Below, in pieces: positions 1 through 7,317 of a stretch of DNA of 39,542 nt (positions are counted from its first letter, which is position 1; the number at the start of each line of letters is the position of its first letter). Origin of the DNA: JAVBQG01 sp031549185 (lineage in GTDB: Bacteria; Synergistota; Synergistia; Synergistales; Synergistaceae); assembly GCA_031549185.1 (NCBI GenBank), contig JAVBQG010000052.1:1-39542 (forward strand). The letters are read 5' to 3'. Under the pieces are notes generated by a model. The model was given only the letters and a program-made list of their open reading frames with translations, was not told the origin of the DNA and did not search any database. The translations under genes were made by a program, and so were the position numbers.

Positions 1-2477
1 TAGAACGGATTCCTGCCCGAGGGGCTGGAGAGCGTGATCTCGTACGTTCCGCTCGGCAGGCCGGTCGCCGGGAACTCCAGCACGCTGACGCCGTTCACGA
101 TCTTCGCCGTGGTGGTGAAGGAGGTCTTGGCGCCCGTCGAATCCTTGAAGCTCACCGTAATCGGCACGCCGTTCAGGATCGTGGGGTACTTGTAGGTGAT
201 GTTGAACACGTTGCCGTTGTTGGTGACGCTCGCCGGGTCGTTCTCGTCGACGACGATCTTGACATTTGTGGTCGAGAGGTCGTAGGTCGTCGCTTTGTCG
301 CCGCTGACCGCGATCACAGTCAACTTGCCGCCGGAGACATCGGCGCTCTTGATCGTCGTCATGTCGATTACGACGCTCTGCTTCGTAGGATCGCCGCTGC
401 CACCGCTGGAGCCGGCAGCCTTAGTGTAGACAAGGTAGAAGTAACCGTCGGCTGTACCCGGCGCGGTATGTTTCGTATAGGTGATGCTGCCAGCGGGGAC
501 AAGGGTAATGTTGACGTTGGCGGGAAGCATAGTCGTATCAATCTGACCGGCCGTCGGAGAAGACAGCAGCTTGACTGCGTAGTTATTCCCCGCAGGCAAG
601 TGCGTCGTGTCCAGCACGATATTGATCGGATTAGACGCACCACCCGTCAAGCCAGCTGTTTGGAAGGTTGCAGGTTTTGCGTTGCCTTGGAAAGCAAGCG
701 TTGTATTGCTGGTATCAGTGTTGATATCAGCAGGCGCTAGGTAAAGGGTTGCGCCGTTTGTCAGGTTCAGCGTTGCTGCGGCTGCTGTGCCTGCTGGCCC
801 CCTGAAGTTGTACCCGGCTGAGTTATATGCAAGTTTCAAGCTTGCGTTCGTACCTCCGGCAACATCAATTGCCGCGGTTCCAGCAGAAATATTTCTCACT
901 GCTGCCGGATTTGCGAACTCGAGAATACCCTGGGTGATTGTGTAGTTCGGGATATTGGAGACGCTGCTCAGAGTCTGCATGAGGGCAGAGGTGTCTGCAT
1001 TCAGTCGCAGGGTTGTGGGAATTGTGGTCCAGGTACCGCCAAAATTATTGATTTTGTTTATGTTATGCGGGACCAGTTCCAAAATGCTCGGAGCGTTTGT
1101 CATCGTCAATGTTCCGGTACCATTCAAGCCTGCATAATAGCGCGGTGATGCAAGAGCGGTGTTGTCCACTGCGGTCGCATTTGCCTCTATGTCCAGACGG
1201 GGGGCGAGCAACGCGGTATTGGCTACGTTGTTAAGGACAACCCGTTTTGTCGTATCCTGCTCTTTTTTCACCAGGAGAGTGCCGGGACCTTGTAGATAGG
1301 CAATGGTGTGATCGACCATTGACGTTGCCTCAGGCAGCGCCACGGTTGCAAATGTTGAATTGATCAGTATTCTTGGCGGTGTGGCGATATGGTTGATCGA
1401 AATCGTCCCGGCTTCCGGCTGCGTACCGACGCTCAACGCGCCGGGGCCTGTCAGCGTTCCGAAAGTCTTGTTTGTATTGGCATTGGTTGCAGCTGTGGCC
1501 CCGTCCAAAACCGTAAGTTTGGTTTTTGCATCCGGCACTGTCATGCCAAAATCGAACGTACCCGTATACGCATTGGGGGTAACGGTTATGTCTCCTATGT
1601 AGAGCTCCGTCGTGCTCGAAAGAGTCTGGTAATCCGCAGGGTTTAAGCCGGTAACCTTTACGATCCTGCTCGGACTGGGCAGGATTGTGAAGTTTCCAAC
1701 GGCGTTCGACAGCTGTAATTTGCCGATATTGACATCACTGGCGGCATAGAATTTCGCATAGGAGCCGTTGACAAGAAACTCGGGAAACGCCAGAGTTGTT
1801 GTCCCCGGTCCTGTTACATTAGCCTCGATTTGAAGCGTAGGGGCTGTAGCCGATGCGGTGGACAGGTATCCCAGCGCCATGCTCCCGCCTCCGAATGGTT
1901 GGACTGAGCCGTTCAGCGCCTTAAGTGTCGCGTTTTCCAGATAGGTGCCGCCGGTATAGCCCGCGATTCCCTGTCCGGTGGGGGTGTGTATTGTCGCAAC
2001 ACCAGTGTTGCCGGAGCTGTCATAGAGACGCAGGACATCGCCTGTCGTTCCGATGCTGGCATAAAAATCGTGAACAACATGGCTCAGTGGGATGGTTGTA
2101 TCAGTCCATGTGTAGTGTTTAGGGGTTAAGTTCAGCCCAAAGCCCGCCAGGTTGATTGCCCCCTTCTGGCTGGGATTGGGAGCAATGGGAGTATAATATG
2201 TTCCGATACCGTAATTGGCAGCCGAATCAAGGTCGAGCCCGACCTCTACGTCAGCGGGACTGCTGTTGACCTGCCCCGTCGGGGTCGGAGTTACGCTTGC
2301 GTCCAGGAGATAGCTTGCATTGGCTGCGTAAAACGCTGCATCCGGTGTGGGATTGTTTCCAGCGCCATTCGAAACATTTTTAGATATTATGCTTGTCGTC
2401 GCCCACGCAATCCCCGCCACGGCCAACACACAAACCATAAGTAGAGCGAAAATCTTACTCCGCGCGTGTTTCATCAT
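1..2477 (-). CDS. Large secreted surface protein, N-terminal part (runs off the window)
   Basis: An open minus-strand frame runs from ATG-ATG at 2477/2474 to base 1 with no stop, giving at least 825 residues; the C-terminus is outside the window. Residues 1-26 form a clear Sec signal peptide (MMKHARSK, hydrophobic stretch FALLMVCVLAVAGIA, likely cleavage after AWA). The rest is rich in Thr, Ser, Asn, Gly and Ala with almost no Cys and repeated short beta-strand-like segments, as in autotransporter passengers and other beta-helical surface proteins. Near residue 700 a Gly/Ser linker (AAGSSGGSGDP) leads into a domain of a different kind that resembles an Ig-like or cadherin-like fold. The linker also marks a change in base composition: upstream codons are often A/T-ending, downstream ones almost all G/C-ending. 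A GAAGGGAG ribosome site precedes the start. Function is unknown; a role at the cell surface is inferred. Confidence 0.8.
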   Translation of the reverse strand, partial: MMKHARSKIFALLMVCVLAVAGIAWATTSIISKNVSNGAGNNPTPDAAFYAANASYLLDASVTPTPTGQVNSSPADVEVGLDLDSAANYGIGTYYTPIAPNPSQKGAINLAGFGLNLTPKHYTWTDTTIPLSHVVHDFYASIGTTGDVLRLYDSSGNTGVATIHTPTGQGIAGYTGGTYLENATLKALNGSVQPFGGGSMALGYLSTASATAPTLQIEANVTGPGTTTLAFPEFLVNGSYAKFYAASDVNIGKLQLSNAVGNFTILPSPSRIVKVTGLNPADYQTLSSTTELYIGDITVTPNAYTGTFDFGMTVPDAKTKLTVLDGATAATNANTNKTFGTLTGPGALSVGTQPEAGTISINHIATPPRILINSTFATVALPEATSMVDHTIAYLQGPGTLLVKKEQDTTKRVVLNNVANTALLAPRLDIEANATAVDNTALASPRYYAGLNGTGTLTMTNAPSILELVPHNINKINNFGGTWTTIPTTLRLNADTSALMQTLSSVSNIPNYTITQGILEFANPAAVRNISAGTAAIDVAGGTNASLKLAYNSAGYNFRGPAGTAAAATLNLTNGATLYLAPADINTDTSNTTLAFQGNAKPATFQTAGLTGGASNPINIVLDTTHLPAGNNYAVKLLSSPTAGQIDTTMLPANVNITLVPAGSITYTKHTAPGTADGYFYLVYTKAAGSSGGSGDPTKQSVVIDMTTIKSADVSGGKLTVIAVSGDKATTYDLSTTNVKIVVDENDPASVTNNGNVFNITYKYPTILNGVPITVSFKDSTGAKTSFTTTAKIVNGVSVLEFPATGLPSGTYEITLSSPSGRNPF

Positions 2478-2540
2478 TGATTTCGTTTCTCCCTTCGATT
2501 TCTCTTTACTCGTCTCGATCACAGCAATTTCACCGTTCGT

Positions 2541-2563
2541 GGCCGCCGTTTGCCCTGGCGGCC
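2541..2563 (-). promoter_or_regulatory. GC-rich leader hairpin upstream of the surface-protein gene
   Basis: On the minus strand GGCCGCC and GGCGGCC (7 bp, perfect) enclose the 9-base loop AGGGCAAAC, about 65 bases before the surface-protein start codon. It would lie in the mRNA leader. I cannot assign it to a known riboswitch class. Confidence 0.35.
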
Positions 2564-2679
2564 GCCCTGTTTGCCGAAGATATGCCTCGTCCCTCTGTAC
2601 GAGTGACCTATGCTTCACATCACCCCCGTTTTCGGTTTACAAATTCATTTGTCGGTAACAAAAATCATCCAATTATATG

Positions 2680-2715
2680 AAAAAAAGGGAGCCCGGAGGA
2701 TAATAACATACCTCC
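2680..2715 (-). terminator. Possible terminator of the toxin-antitoxin/glycosylase operon
   Basis: On the minus strand GGAGG pairs with CCTCC across a 10-11 base loop; GGGCTCCC and then seven T follow. The T-run is not directly against the stem and the site is about 130 bases after the glycosylase stop, so this is a weak call. Confidence 0.3.
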
Positions 2716-2843
2716 TTCGTCCTGAGAATAGTAATGGGTGAAAGATGGGACTTTTTGACTATGCGATGTAACACGTGGAATATCATAATCAAAAATGACA
2801 ATACGGTAAGATATTGGCGTGTCGAGTGTTTCAGAATCGTTGG

Positions 2844-3470
2844 CTATCCGGTAAATTTCTTCGTCGACAAAAACCTGCTTTCCTCGATTACGAACCGATA
2901 CGGCAGCATGCTCGCGTCGCCCGCGTAGTCCACGTTGATGCGCGCGGTGGCGCGTATTTTCCCCTCCCCGATCTTTTCTCCTTCTGCGATAAACAGATTC
3001 TCGCTCTTGCACATGTCGACGCCGTAGTGCTCGCGCGTGATGCCCATGGCGATGCAGAGTTTGCCGGGGCCGCTGCAGAGTTTTCTCGGCTCGTCGGTCT
3101 TGCGCCTCGCGGCCATCAGGCCGAGGCCCTCCACCGGTTCGAGCGCGCGGATCAGTACGGCCTTCGGTTCGTCCTCGGGGCTGGTGACGACGTTGAAGCA
3201 GTTGTACATGCCGTAGATCAGGTAGACGTAGGCGTGCCCGCCGGGGGCGAACATCACGTTGGTGCGGTGATCGCCGGCGGGCGCTGCCCGCTTGTACGAG
3301 TGGCACGCGGCGTCCTCGCGCCCGGCGTAGGCCTCGGTTTCGACGATGACGCCGGCCGTGAGGCCCTCGGGCGAATCATGCACGAGGAGGCAGCCCAGCA
3401 AAGCCCGGGCGACCGTCACGGCGTCGGGGAAGTAGAAGTCGCGGGGGAGAGGCCTAAGACTTTCTTTCAT
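2844..3470 (-). CDS. DNA-3-methyladenine glycosylase (AAG/MPG family)
   Basis: The 208-residue product matches the alkyladenine DNA glycosylase family, which excises 3-methyladenine and other alkylated purines in base excision repair. Visible family signatures are the early block DFYFPDAVTVARALLGCLL, the active-site block VIVETEAYAG (about residues 41-50, containing the catalytic Glu and the intercalating Tyr), the HSYK segment, the NVMF..GHAYVYLIYGMYNCFNVV block and the LCSGPGKLC region. The frame is open further upstream, but the ATG at 3470 overlaps the hicB stop as ATGA, which points to translational coupling; no strong ribosome site sits directly before it. Pairing a repair gene with hicAB in one transcript is unusual but may only be chance placement. 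Confidence 0.93.
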   Translation of the reverse strand: MKESLRPLPRDFYFPDAVTVARALLGCLLVHDSPEGLTAGVIVETEAYAGREDAACHSYKRAAPAGDHRTNVMFAPGGHAYVYLIYGMYNCFNVVTSPEDEPKAVLIRALEPVEGLGLMAARRKTDEPRKLCSGPGKLCIAMGITREHYGVDMCKSENLFIAEGEKIGEGKIRATARINVDYAGDASMLPYRFVIEESRFLSTKKFTG

Positions 3471-3895
3471 CGAATATGAAGCCGCTCTCTTAATCCCTCC
3501 TGCAGAACCTGGGAGAAGTTGAAGCCGGCCTGTTGCCCCATCTCGTCGAGCCAGCGGGGAAGCGTCAGCGTTTTTTTGACATAACTCTCGTCCCATCGCC
3601 TACGCGCGGAGGCCATCGGCACCACGATCAGCTGCACGATTTCGCCCTCCTGGGGCCGGATCTTGTCATACGGAGTCGGTTTTGAGATGGGGTGTCCGTC
3701 GCGTTCCAGCAACGCCATGTAGTCTTCAAGGATATTGTGCGCCTGCTCGATCGCCTCTTCCAGCGTGTCGGCGTTCGTCCTGCACCCCTCGAGGTTCGGG
3801 AAGCGCACCACCCAGTAGTCGCCCTCGTCGTGATACGGCGTGAAGCGTGCAACGTAGGCGTAGCGTTCGGGCAAAAGTCTGTCGTTATTTTTCAT
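3467..3895 (-). CDS. hicB: HicB-family antitoxin
   Basis: The 142-residue product has the partially degraded RNase-H-like HicB fold: YVARFTPYHDEGDYWVVRFPNLEGCRTNADTLEEAIEQAHNILEDYMALL, the classic HicB hallmark of Tyr/Phe-rich strands followed by the 'T-ADTLEEA' helix. The C-terminal 40 residues (KTLTLPRWLDEMGQQAGFNFSQVLQEGLRERL) look like a ribbon-helix-helix DNA-binding domain, so the protein should neutralise HicA and repress the operon. An in-frame ATG lies at 3901, but GGAGGA abuts it; the ATG at 3895 has the same site at a proper 6-base spacing and is preferred. HicA lies 16 bases upstream on the same strand. Confidence 0.9.
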   Translation of the reverse strand: MKNNDRLLPERYAYVARFTPYHDEGDYWVVRFPNLEGCRTNADTLEEAIEQAHNILEDYMALLERDGHPISKPTPYDKIRPQEGEIVQLIVVPMASARRRWDESYVKKTLTLPRWLDEMGQQAGFNFSQVLQEGLRERLHIR

Positions 3896-3911
3896 GATCA
3901 TTCCTCCAAAT

Positions 3912-4118
3912 TTACTTCAGCCCCAGAATTTTTTTAATATCCGAGGCAAGGCCGGGCTTGATCGTCTGCGGCAGAGGAAAGGGGGCGCAGCCTTTTTTGC
4001 TGCACCACCAGTGACCACCCTTGCCCCTGCTCTTGTCGATATTCCATCCCTGTTCTCTGAGCATTTTGGCAAATTCATCACGTGTGTAAGTTTTGTCGGG
4101 GCTGGGCTCTCTTCCCAT
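3912..4118 (-). CDS. hicA: HicA-family mRNA interferase toxin
   Basis: The 68-residue product is HicA-like: a double-stranded-RNA-binding-type fold with an N-terminal helix (YTRDEFAKMLREQGWNI), then the strand-turn motif KGGHWWCSKKG with the expected catalytic His (GGH in place of the usual GSH), and the C-terminal helix KPGLASDIKKILGLK. HicA toxins cleave mRNA on or off the ribosome. The start has a GGAGG ribosome site at 7-base spacing. Toxin-first order, followed by hicB, is normal for the family. The double Trp and two Cys after the catalytic His are uncommon. Confidence 0.88.
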   Translation of the reverse strand: MGREPSPDKTYTRDEFAKMLREQGWNIDKSRGKGGHWWCSKKGCAPFPLPQTIKPGLASDIKKILGLK

Positions 4119-4141
4119 GGTTGTGCCTCCGTCTATTTGTC

Positions 4142-4169
4142 AGGTTAACACGTATTTAGCACGTGTCAA
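4142..4169 (-). promoter_or_regulatory. hicAB promoter with embedded operator
   Basis: On the minus strand a consensus -35 (TTGACA, 4164-4169) and a weaker -10 (TAACCT, 4142-4147) are separated by 16 bases. A perfect inverted repeat, ACACGT-7-ACGTGT (4148-4166), fills this spacer. The layout fits an autorepressor operator bound by the ribbon-helix-helix domain of HicB; binding itself is inferred. Confidence 0.5.
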
Positions 4170-4265
4170 GAAAAAAGTGCTTGTTCGTGAGAAGAGGATT
4201 TGCTAAAGTTTCTTGAAATAGAATTTTACATGAAACCAATATGCAAGAAGGGGGACAGGATTTCT

Positions 4266-4430
4266 ATGAGTGCCTCATTTTCCGAACTTCTGATCGAGCA
4301 CACGCAGTTGGCACTAGGCATTCTTGAAGCAGAGCGTGCCCGCCTGGCGGGGGAGCCGGGGTACTCGCTCGAAGAAGTTGCCGGAGAGATGAAGGAGGTC
4401 GTCCGCCTTGCGCAACCCAATGAGCACTAG
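4266..4430 (+). CDS. Small unknown protein, possibly antitoxin-like
   Basis: This 54-residue frame is the only plus-strand gene inside the toxin-antitoxin cluster. It is preceded by GGGGGACAGGA, giving an acceptable ribosome site for the ATG at 4266; the frame is open for 22 codons further upstream. The product is acidic and entirely helical in appearance (SELLIEHTQLALGILEAERARL, then SLEEVAGEMKEVVRLA), similar in size and character to small type II antitoxins, but I cannot assign a family. Its stop codon overlaps that of the convergent nucleotidyltransferase gene. Confidence 0.5.
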   Translation: MSASFSELLIEHTQLALGILEAERARLAGEPGYSLEEVAGEMKEVVRLAQPNEH

Positions 4431-4771
4431 GTTTTTCTTACCACCACATACTTCTCCTCGATAATCCTCCTGAACGCCTCGCTCGTCGTGCCCCAGTCGA
4501 CGATGTCGACGCGCCATGGGAGGTCGGAGTCGGAAAATTCCTCTTTCAGCCTTCCGAGTGTGCGGATCGGCAACGGTTGCTTCGACATGACAACGAGATC
4601 GAGGTCGGAGTATTTTTTGATTCTCGCAACTTCCTCAGCCGCTCCGGCGACGCGCGAGCCGAAGGCCCGGACTTCGAAGTCGGACACGTGTTTCTCGAGA
4701 ATGTCGAGCACGATCTTCAGGTGTTCGGACGACACGTAGAGCATCACGTCGCCTTGTCCGGCTTCAGGCAT
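4427..4771 (-). CDS. MNT-type nucleotidyltransferase (MntA-like antitoxin)
   Basis: The 114-residue product is a minimal nucleotidyltransferase: the motif AFGSRVAG...YSDLDLVV (GSxxxG followed by DxD) and a later VDIVDW strand supplying the third acidic residue. In HEPN/MNT toxin-antitoxin pairs this protein neutralises the HEPN RNase, in characterised cases by adding AMP to it. The chosen ATG at 4771 has GGAAGAG 5 bases upstream and overlaps the HEPN stop by 8 bases, so the two are coupled; an upstream in-frame start would overlap the HEPN gene by more than 40 bases. Confidence 0.85.
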   Translation of the reverse strand: MPEAGQGDVMLYVSSEHLKIVLDILEKHVSDFEVRAFGSRVAGAAEEVARIKKYSDLDLVVMSKQPLPIRTLGRLKEEFSDSDLPWRVDIVDWGTTSEAFRRIIEEKYVVVRKT

Positions 4772-5195
4772 TGCGCTCTTCCAGCGCGGCGAGCAAGGCC
4801 CGCGCATCCTTCAAAAAGGTGGCCGTCCCGGTGTAAACCGCGTTTGCCCTGCTATGGTCGTAGGTGTGCGATGTCGTGTTCCTCATGCTCCGGTACTCGA
4901 ACCACTTCTCCACGTCGACGACGATCCCTTTTTCCGCGGCCATGCGCAACAGGTCGCGAAAGCTCGCCTCCGAAATCTCGCGCGGGTTCGCGGCTTCCAG
5001 CTCCAGCTGACGCTTGATCATCTTGCAGCCGATCTCATAGACGAACTCGAAATTTTGTATGGCCCCCGCAACGAGCGTGTCCCGCACTGCCGAACTCTGA
5101 GCGTCGAACCAGCTGGCGTCCTCGATCACATGGATTGCATTCTCAAGCGACGCGATCGAATCTCTCAAAGCGCTCAGGTCGAGTTTTTTCGTCAT
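4764..5195 (-). CDS. HEPN-domain protein, HI0074 family (HepT-like toxin)
   Basis: The 143-residue, all-helical product matches the HI0074 nucleotidyltransferase substrate-binding family. It carries the HEPN RNase motif R-x4-H in RNTTSH (within EYRSMRNTTSHTYD), so an intact RNA-cleaving active site is likely. Typical family features are the ENAIH...WFDAQSSAVRDTLVAGAIQNFEFVYEIGCK helix pair. The ATG at 5195 is preceded by GGGAGG at 9-base spacing and is preferred over the TTG at 5204. With the overlapping MNT gene it forms a standard two-gene HEPN/MNT module, here with toxin first. Confidence 0.85.
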   Translation of the reverse strand: MTKKLDLSALRDSIASLENAIHVIEDASWFDAQSSAVRDTLVAGAIQNFEFVYEIGCKMIKRQLELEAANPREISEASFRDLLRMAAEKGIVVDVEKWFEYRSMRNTTSHTYDHSRANAVYTGTATFLKDARALLAALEERNA

Positions 5196-5279
5196 GGTTC
5201 GCAACCTCCCAACTGGGTTTCACTACAGCGATTGCGTTTAGTTTATCAGAAGACGCGGCGTTCAGGCGCTTTCCCCGTC

Positions 5280-5307
5280 TTGTTTTCCTCCGTCATGGGT
5301 CTACAAT
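5280..5307 (+). promoter_or_regulatory. Probable sigma-70-type promoter of tnaA
   Basis: TTGTTT (5280-5285) and TACAAT (5302-5307) are separated by 16 bases and lie about 50 bases before the tryptophanase start. A strong ribosome site, GGGAGG at 5341-5346, follows. There is no room for a long leader. Confidence 0.45.
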
Positions 5308-5356
5308 ATATGTGCGATTCACACACGTTCATTCTATTCAGGGAGGAATTCCGGAC

Positions 5357-6760
5357 ATGAGCCAGAGAAAACGCAACATCCAACCCGAACCCTTTCGCAT
5401 TCGCATGGTGGAGCCGATCCACCTGCCGACGCCGGAGCAGCGCGAGGAGGCGCTGAAACGCGGCAACTTCAACATGTTCGGCATGCGCAGCGAGGACATC
5501 TACATCGACCTGTTGACCGACTCCGGCACCGGCGCGATGAGCAAATTCCAGTGGGGTGCCCTGATGCGCGGCGACGAGGCCTACGCCGGCGCCACGAGTT
5601 TCTTCGCCCTCAAGGATGCCGTCAAGGACGTGCTCGGTTTCGACTACACGATCCCCTGCCACCAGGGGCGCGCGGCGGAGAATGTCACCTTCGGCGCACT
5701 CGTGAAGGCGGGCGACGTGATCCCGTTCAACCAGCCGTTCGACACCACGCGCGGGCACATCTTCAACGTGGGGGCCGAGCCGGTCGACTGCGTGATCGAC
5801 GAGGCGTACGATCCGGAGAAGCCGCTTCCCTTCAAGGGGAACGTCGACGTCGCCAAGCTGGAGGCGGCGATCGCGCAGTACGGCAAGGCGCGCGTTCCGA
5901 TGATCATGGTCACGATCACGAACAACTCCGGTGGCGGGCAGCCCGTGAGCCTGCAAAACCTGCGCAGCGTCTCGGCTGTGGCGAAGAAGCACGGCATCCC
6001 GTTCTTCCTCGACGCGGCTCGCATGGCGGAGAACGCGTACTTCATCAAGACGCGCGAGGAGGGCTGCGCGGACATGTCCGTCGCGCAGATTCTGAAAGCG
6101 ACCATGGACTGCGCCGACGCGATCACTGTGTCGGCCAAGAAGGATCCGCTGGTGAACATCGGCGGGCTCGTCTGTTGCCGTACGGAGGAGATGTACTACA
6201 AGATCCTGCCGAACGTGATCATGTACGAGGGCTTCGCCACCTACGGCGGGCTCGCGGGGCGCGATCTGGAGGCGTTGGCGCTCGGCCTGCGCGAGATGCT
6301 CGACGAGGAGTACATGTCGCACCGCGTGGCACAGGTGCGCTACATGGGCGATATGCTGGCCGAAGCGGGCGTGCCGTTCGTGAAGCCGACCGGCGGACAT
6401 GCGATCTTCCTCGACGCCGCCGGGTTCTTTCCGCACATCCCGCAGGGCCGCTATCCGGCGGACGTGCTGTCGGTCGAGCTCTACCGCGAAGGAGCGATAC
6501 GGGGCATCGGTCTCGGAGCGCTCGCCTTCGAGACGAAGGACGAGAAGACGGGCGAGGCGACCTATCCGAAGCTCGAGCTCTGCCGGCTGGCGATCAACCG
6601 CCGCACCTACACGAACAGCCACATCGAGTACGTGGCCGAGAAGGTCATCGACGTGTACGAACGGCGCGAGGGCGTGAAGTACGGCCTCGAGGTCTTCGCC
6701 GCCCCCGGGGCAAAGGGCCTGCATCACTTTCTGGCGAAGATGCGGCCGGTGGGGCTGTAG
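5357..6760 (+). CDS. tnaA: Tryptophanase
   Basis: The 467-residue PLP enzyme cleaves tryptophan to indole, pyruvate and ammonia. It has the N-terminal EPFRIRMVEPI, the IDLLTDSGTGAMS block, TIPCHQGRAAE and the PLP-lysine motif SAKKDPLVNIGG. Two positions separate it from the close relative tyrosine phenol-lyase: the PFDTTRGH segment carries the Asp typical of tryptophanase where phenol-lyase has Thr, and RGIGLGAL carries Leu where phenol-lyase has its substrate-binding Arg. The frame is open upstream of 5357, but the ATG there has GGGAGG at 10 bases and starts the conserved region. No tnaC-like leader peptide with a Trp codon precedes it, so the Escherichia-type induction mechanism is unlikely. 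Confidence 0.95.
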   Translation: MSQRKRNIQPEPFRIRMVEPIHLPTPEQREEALKRGNFNMFGMRSEDIYIDLLTDSGTGAMSKFQWGALMRGDEAYAGATSFFALKDAVKDVLGFDYTIPCHQGRAAENVTFGALVKAGDVIPFNQPFDTTRGHIFNVGAEPVDCVIDEAYDPEKPLPFKGNVDVAKLEAAIAQYGKARVPMIMVTITNNSGGGQPVSLQNLRSVSAVAKKHGIPFFLDAARMAENAYFIKTREEGCADMSVAQILKATMDCADAITVSAKKDPLVNIGGLVCCRTEEMYYKILPNVIMYEGFATYGGLAGRDLEALALGLREMLDEEYMSHRVAQVRYMGDMLAEAGVPFVKPTGGHAIFLDAAGFFPHIPQGRYPADVLSVELYREGAIRGIGLGALAFETKDEKTGEATYPKLELCRLAINRRTYTNSHIEYVAEKVIDVYERREGVKYGLEVFAAPGAKGLHHFLAKMRPVGL

Positions 6761-6768
6761 GGTTTACG

Positions 6769-6796
6769 CGAGGGGGAGCGGAAGGGCTCCCCCTCG
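6769..6796 (+). terminator. Strong hairpin after tnaA
   Basis: CGAGGGGGAGC and GCTCCCCCTCG form an 11 bp perfect stem with a 6-base loop, 8 bases after the tnaA stop. No T-run follows, so termination here may be Rho-assisted, or the hairpin may simply be part of the overlapping intergenic repeat. Confidence 0.5.
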
Positions 6797-6839
6797 GCTC
6801 GCTTCGCACGCCGATCCCCCTCTAAAGAGGGGGACGAGG
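6787..6839. repeat. Left inverted repeat bracketing the DUF559 gene
   Basis: The reverse complement of these bases matches 7259-7313 along nearly its whole length: CCTCGTCCCCCTCTT.AGAGGGGG, then ATCG-CG-GC, then CGAGGGGGAG. Each copy contains the internal palindrome CCCCCTCT-AA-AGAGGGGG. The last codons of the DUF559 gene lie inside this copy. Confidence 0.8.
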
Positions 6840-7202
6840 ATTTCGTGGCTGATTCAAGTATTGCGTAACTTGTTCGGAGATGAACAGGCAAACTGCTTCA
6901 AAGTCTTTGTCGATGTCGGCATTATTGATCCTGATAACATCCAAATTCAGATCGTTGAGTGCTTGGGTTCGTACTTCGTCATATACGCAGTTATCAGGGG
7001 CATGGTGCTGGGATCCGTCGACTTCGATAATCAACTTGGCTGCGGCACAGTAAAAGTCTACAATGTAGCCGCCGATGATTTTTTGCCTCATGAACCTGGG
7101 CCTGTGTTCGGATAGAAAACAGAACCATAACTTTCGTTCCTGGGGCGTCATTTCGCGTCGTAATTCTTTCGCATACGGTAACAGGTGTTTGTTGTATTCC
7201 AC
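6822..7202 (-). CDS. DUF559 endonuclease-domain protein (Vsr-like PD-(D/E)XK fold)
   Basis: The 126-residue product is a typical DUF559 protein: LLPYAKELRREMTPQERKLWF, then the nuclease core with FMRQKIIGGYIVDFYCAAAKLIIEVDGSQH (D-x~12-E-V-D arrangement of the very-short-patch-repair-like fold) and the final VIRINNADI strand. It probably is a DNA nuclease, but the cellular role of this family is not established. I chose the GTG at 7202 because GGAGG lies 8 bases upstream; a TTG at 7217 is in frame. The gene stands alone between two inverted copies of an intergenic repeat, and its C-terminal NPRPPL is encoded by the repeat. Its base composition is clearly AT-richer than that of its neighbours, which suggests transfer. 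Confidence 0.85.
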   Translation of the reverse strand: MEYNKHLLPYAKELRREMTPQERKLWFCFLSEHRPRFMRQKIIGGYIVDFYCAAAKLIIEVDGSQHHAPDNCVYDEVRTQALNDLNLDVIRINNADIDKDFEAVCLFISEQVTQYLNQPRNPRPPL

Positions 7203-7258
7203 AGGCACTTCCTCCAATGAACTTGCGCAATCTATTATGAATTATAGTACCACGCAAC

Positions 7259-7313
7259 CCTCGTCCCCCTCTTAAGAGGGGGATCGACGCGCAAAAAGCG
7301 CGTCGAGGGGGAG
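7259..7313. repeat. Right inverted repeat bracketing the DUF559 gene
   Basis: This is the inverted partner of 6787-6839. It contains two palindromes: CCCCCTCTTAAGAGGGGG and TCGACGCGC-5-GCGCGTCGA (9 bp perfect stem). It ends 5 bases before the stop of the MATE gene and may double as a transcription barrier for it. Confidence 0.8.
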
Positions 7314-7317
7314 TTCT

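Larger units (their letters stand above)
2478..2843. other. Intergenic region between the surface protein and the glycosylase
   Basis: I see no supported gene in these 366 bases. Frames on both strands are short and lack ribosome sites. The part next to the surface-protein gene is its 5' leader and holds a GC-rich hairpin (2541-2563). The part next to the glycosylase holds a run of seven A at 2680-2686 with a short inverted repeat beside it. The middle is clearly AT-richer than the neighbouring genes. Confidence 0.5.

Noticed and set aside
2541..2600. Possible c-di-GMP (GEMM) riboswitch in the leader of the surface-protein gene, because CAGGGCAAAC occurs on the minus strand
   Set aside because: The second conserved half of the motif (GACGCAAAGCC region) and the GAAA tetraloop/receptor are absent; only the simple hairpin is supported.
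5205..5356. A tnaC-type leader peptide controlling tryptophanase
   Set aside because: The short frames here contain no Trp codon and the longest one runs into the tnaA start; a leader peptide is not supported.
5246..6727. A 493-codon open frame on the minus strand opposite tryptophanase
   Set aside because: It is the antisense of a GC-rich gene with every motif of tryptophanase; its product is Arg/His/Val-rich without any domain, and there is no ribosome site.
5357..6760. Tyrosine phenol-lyase instead of tryptophanase
   Set aside because: The phenol-lyase-specific Arg is Leu and the specific Thr is Asp.
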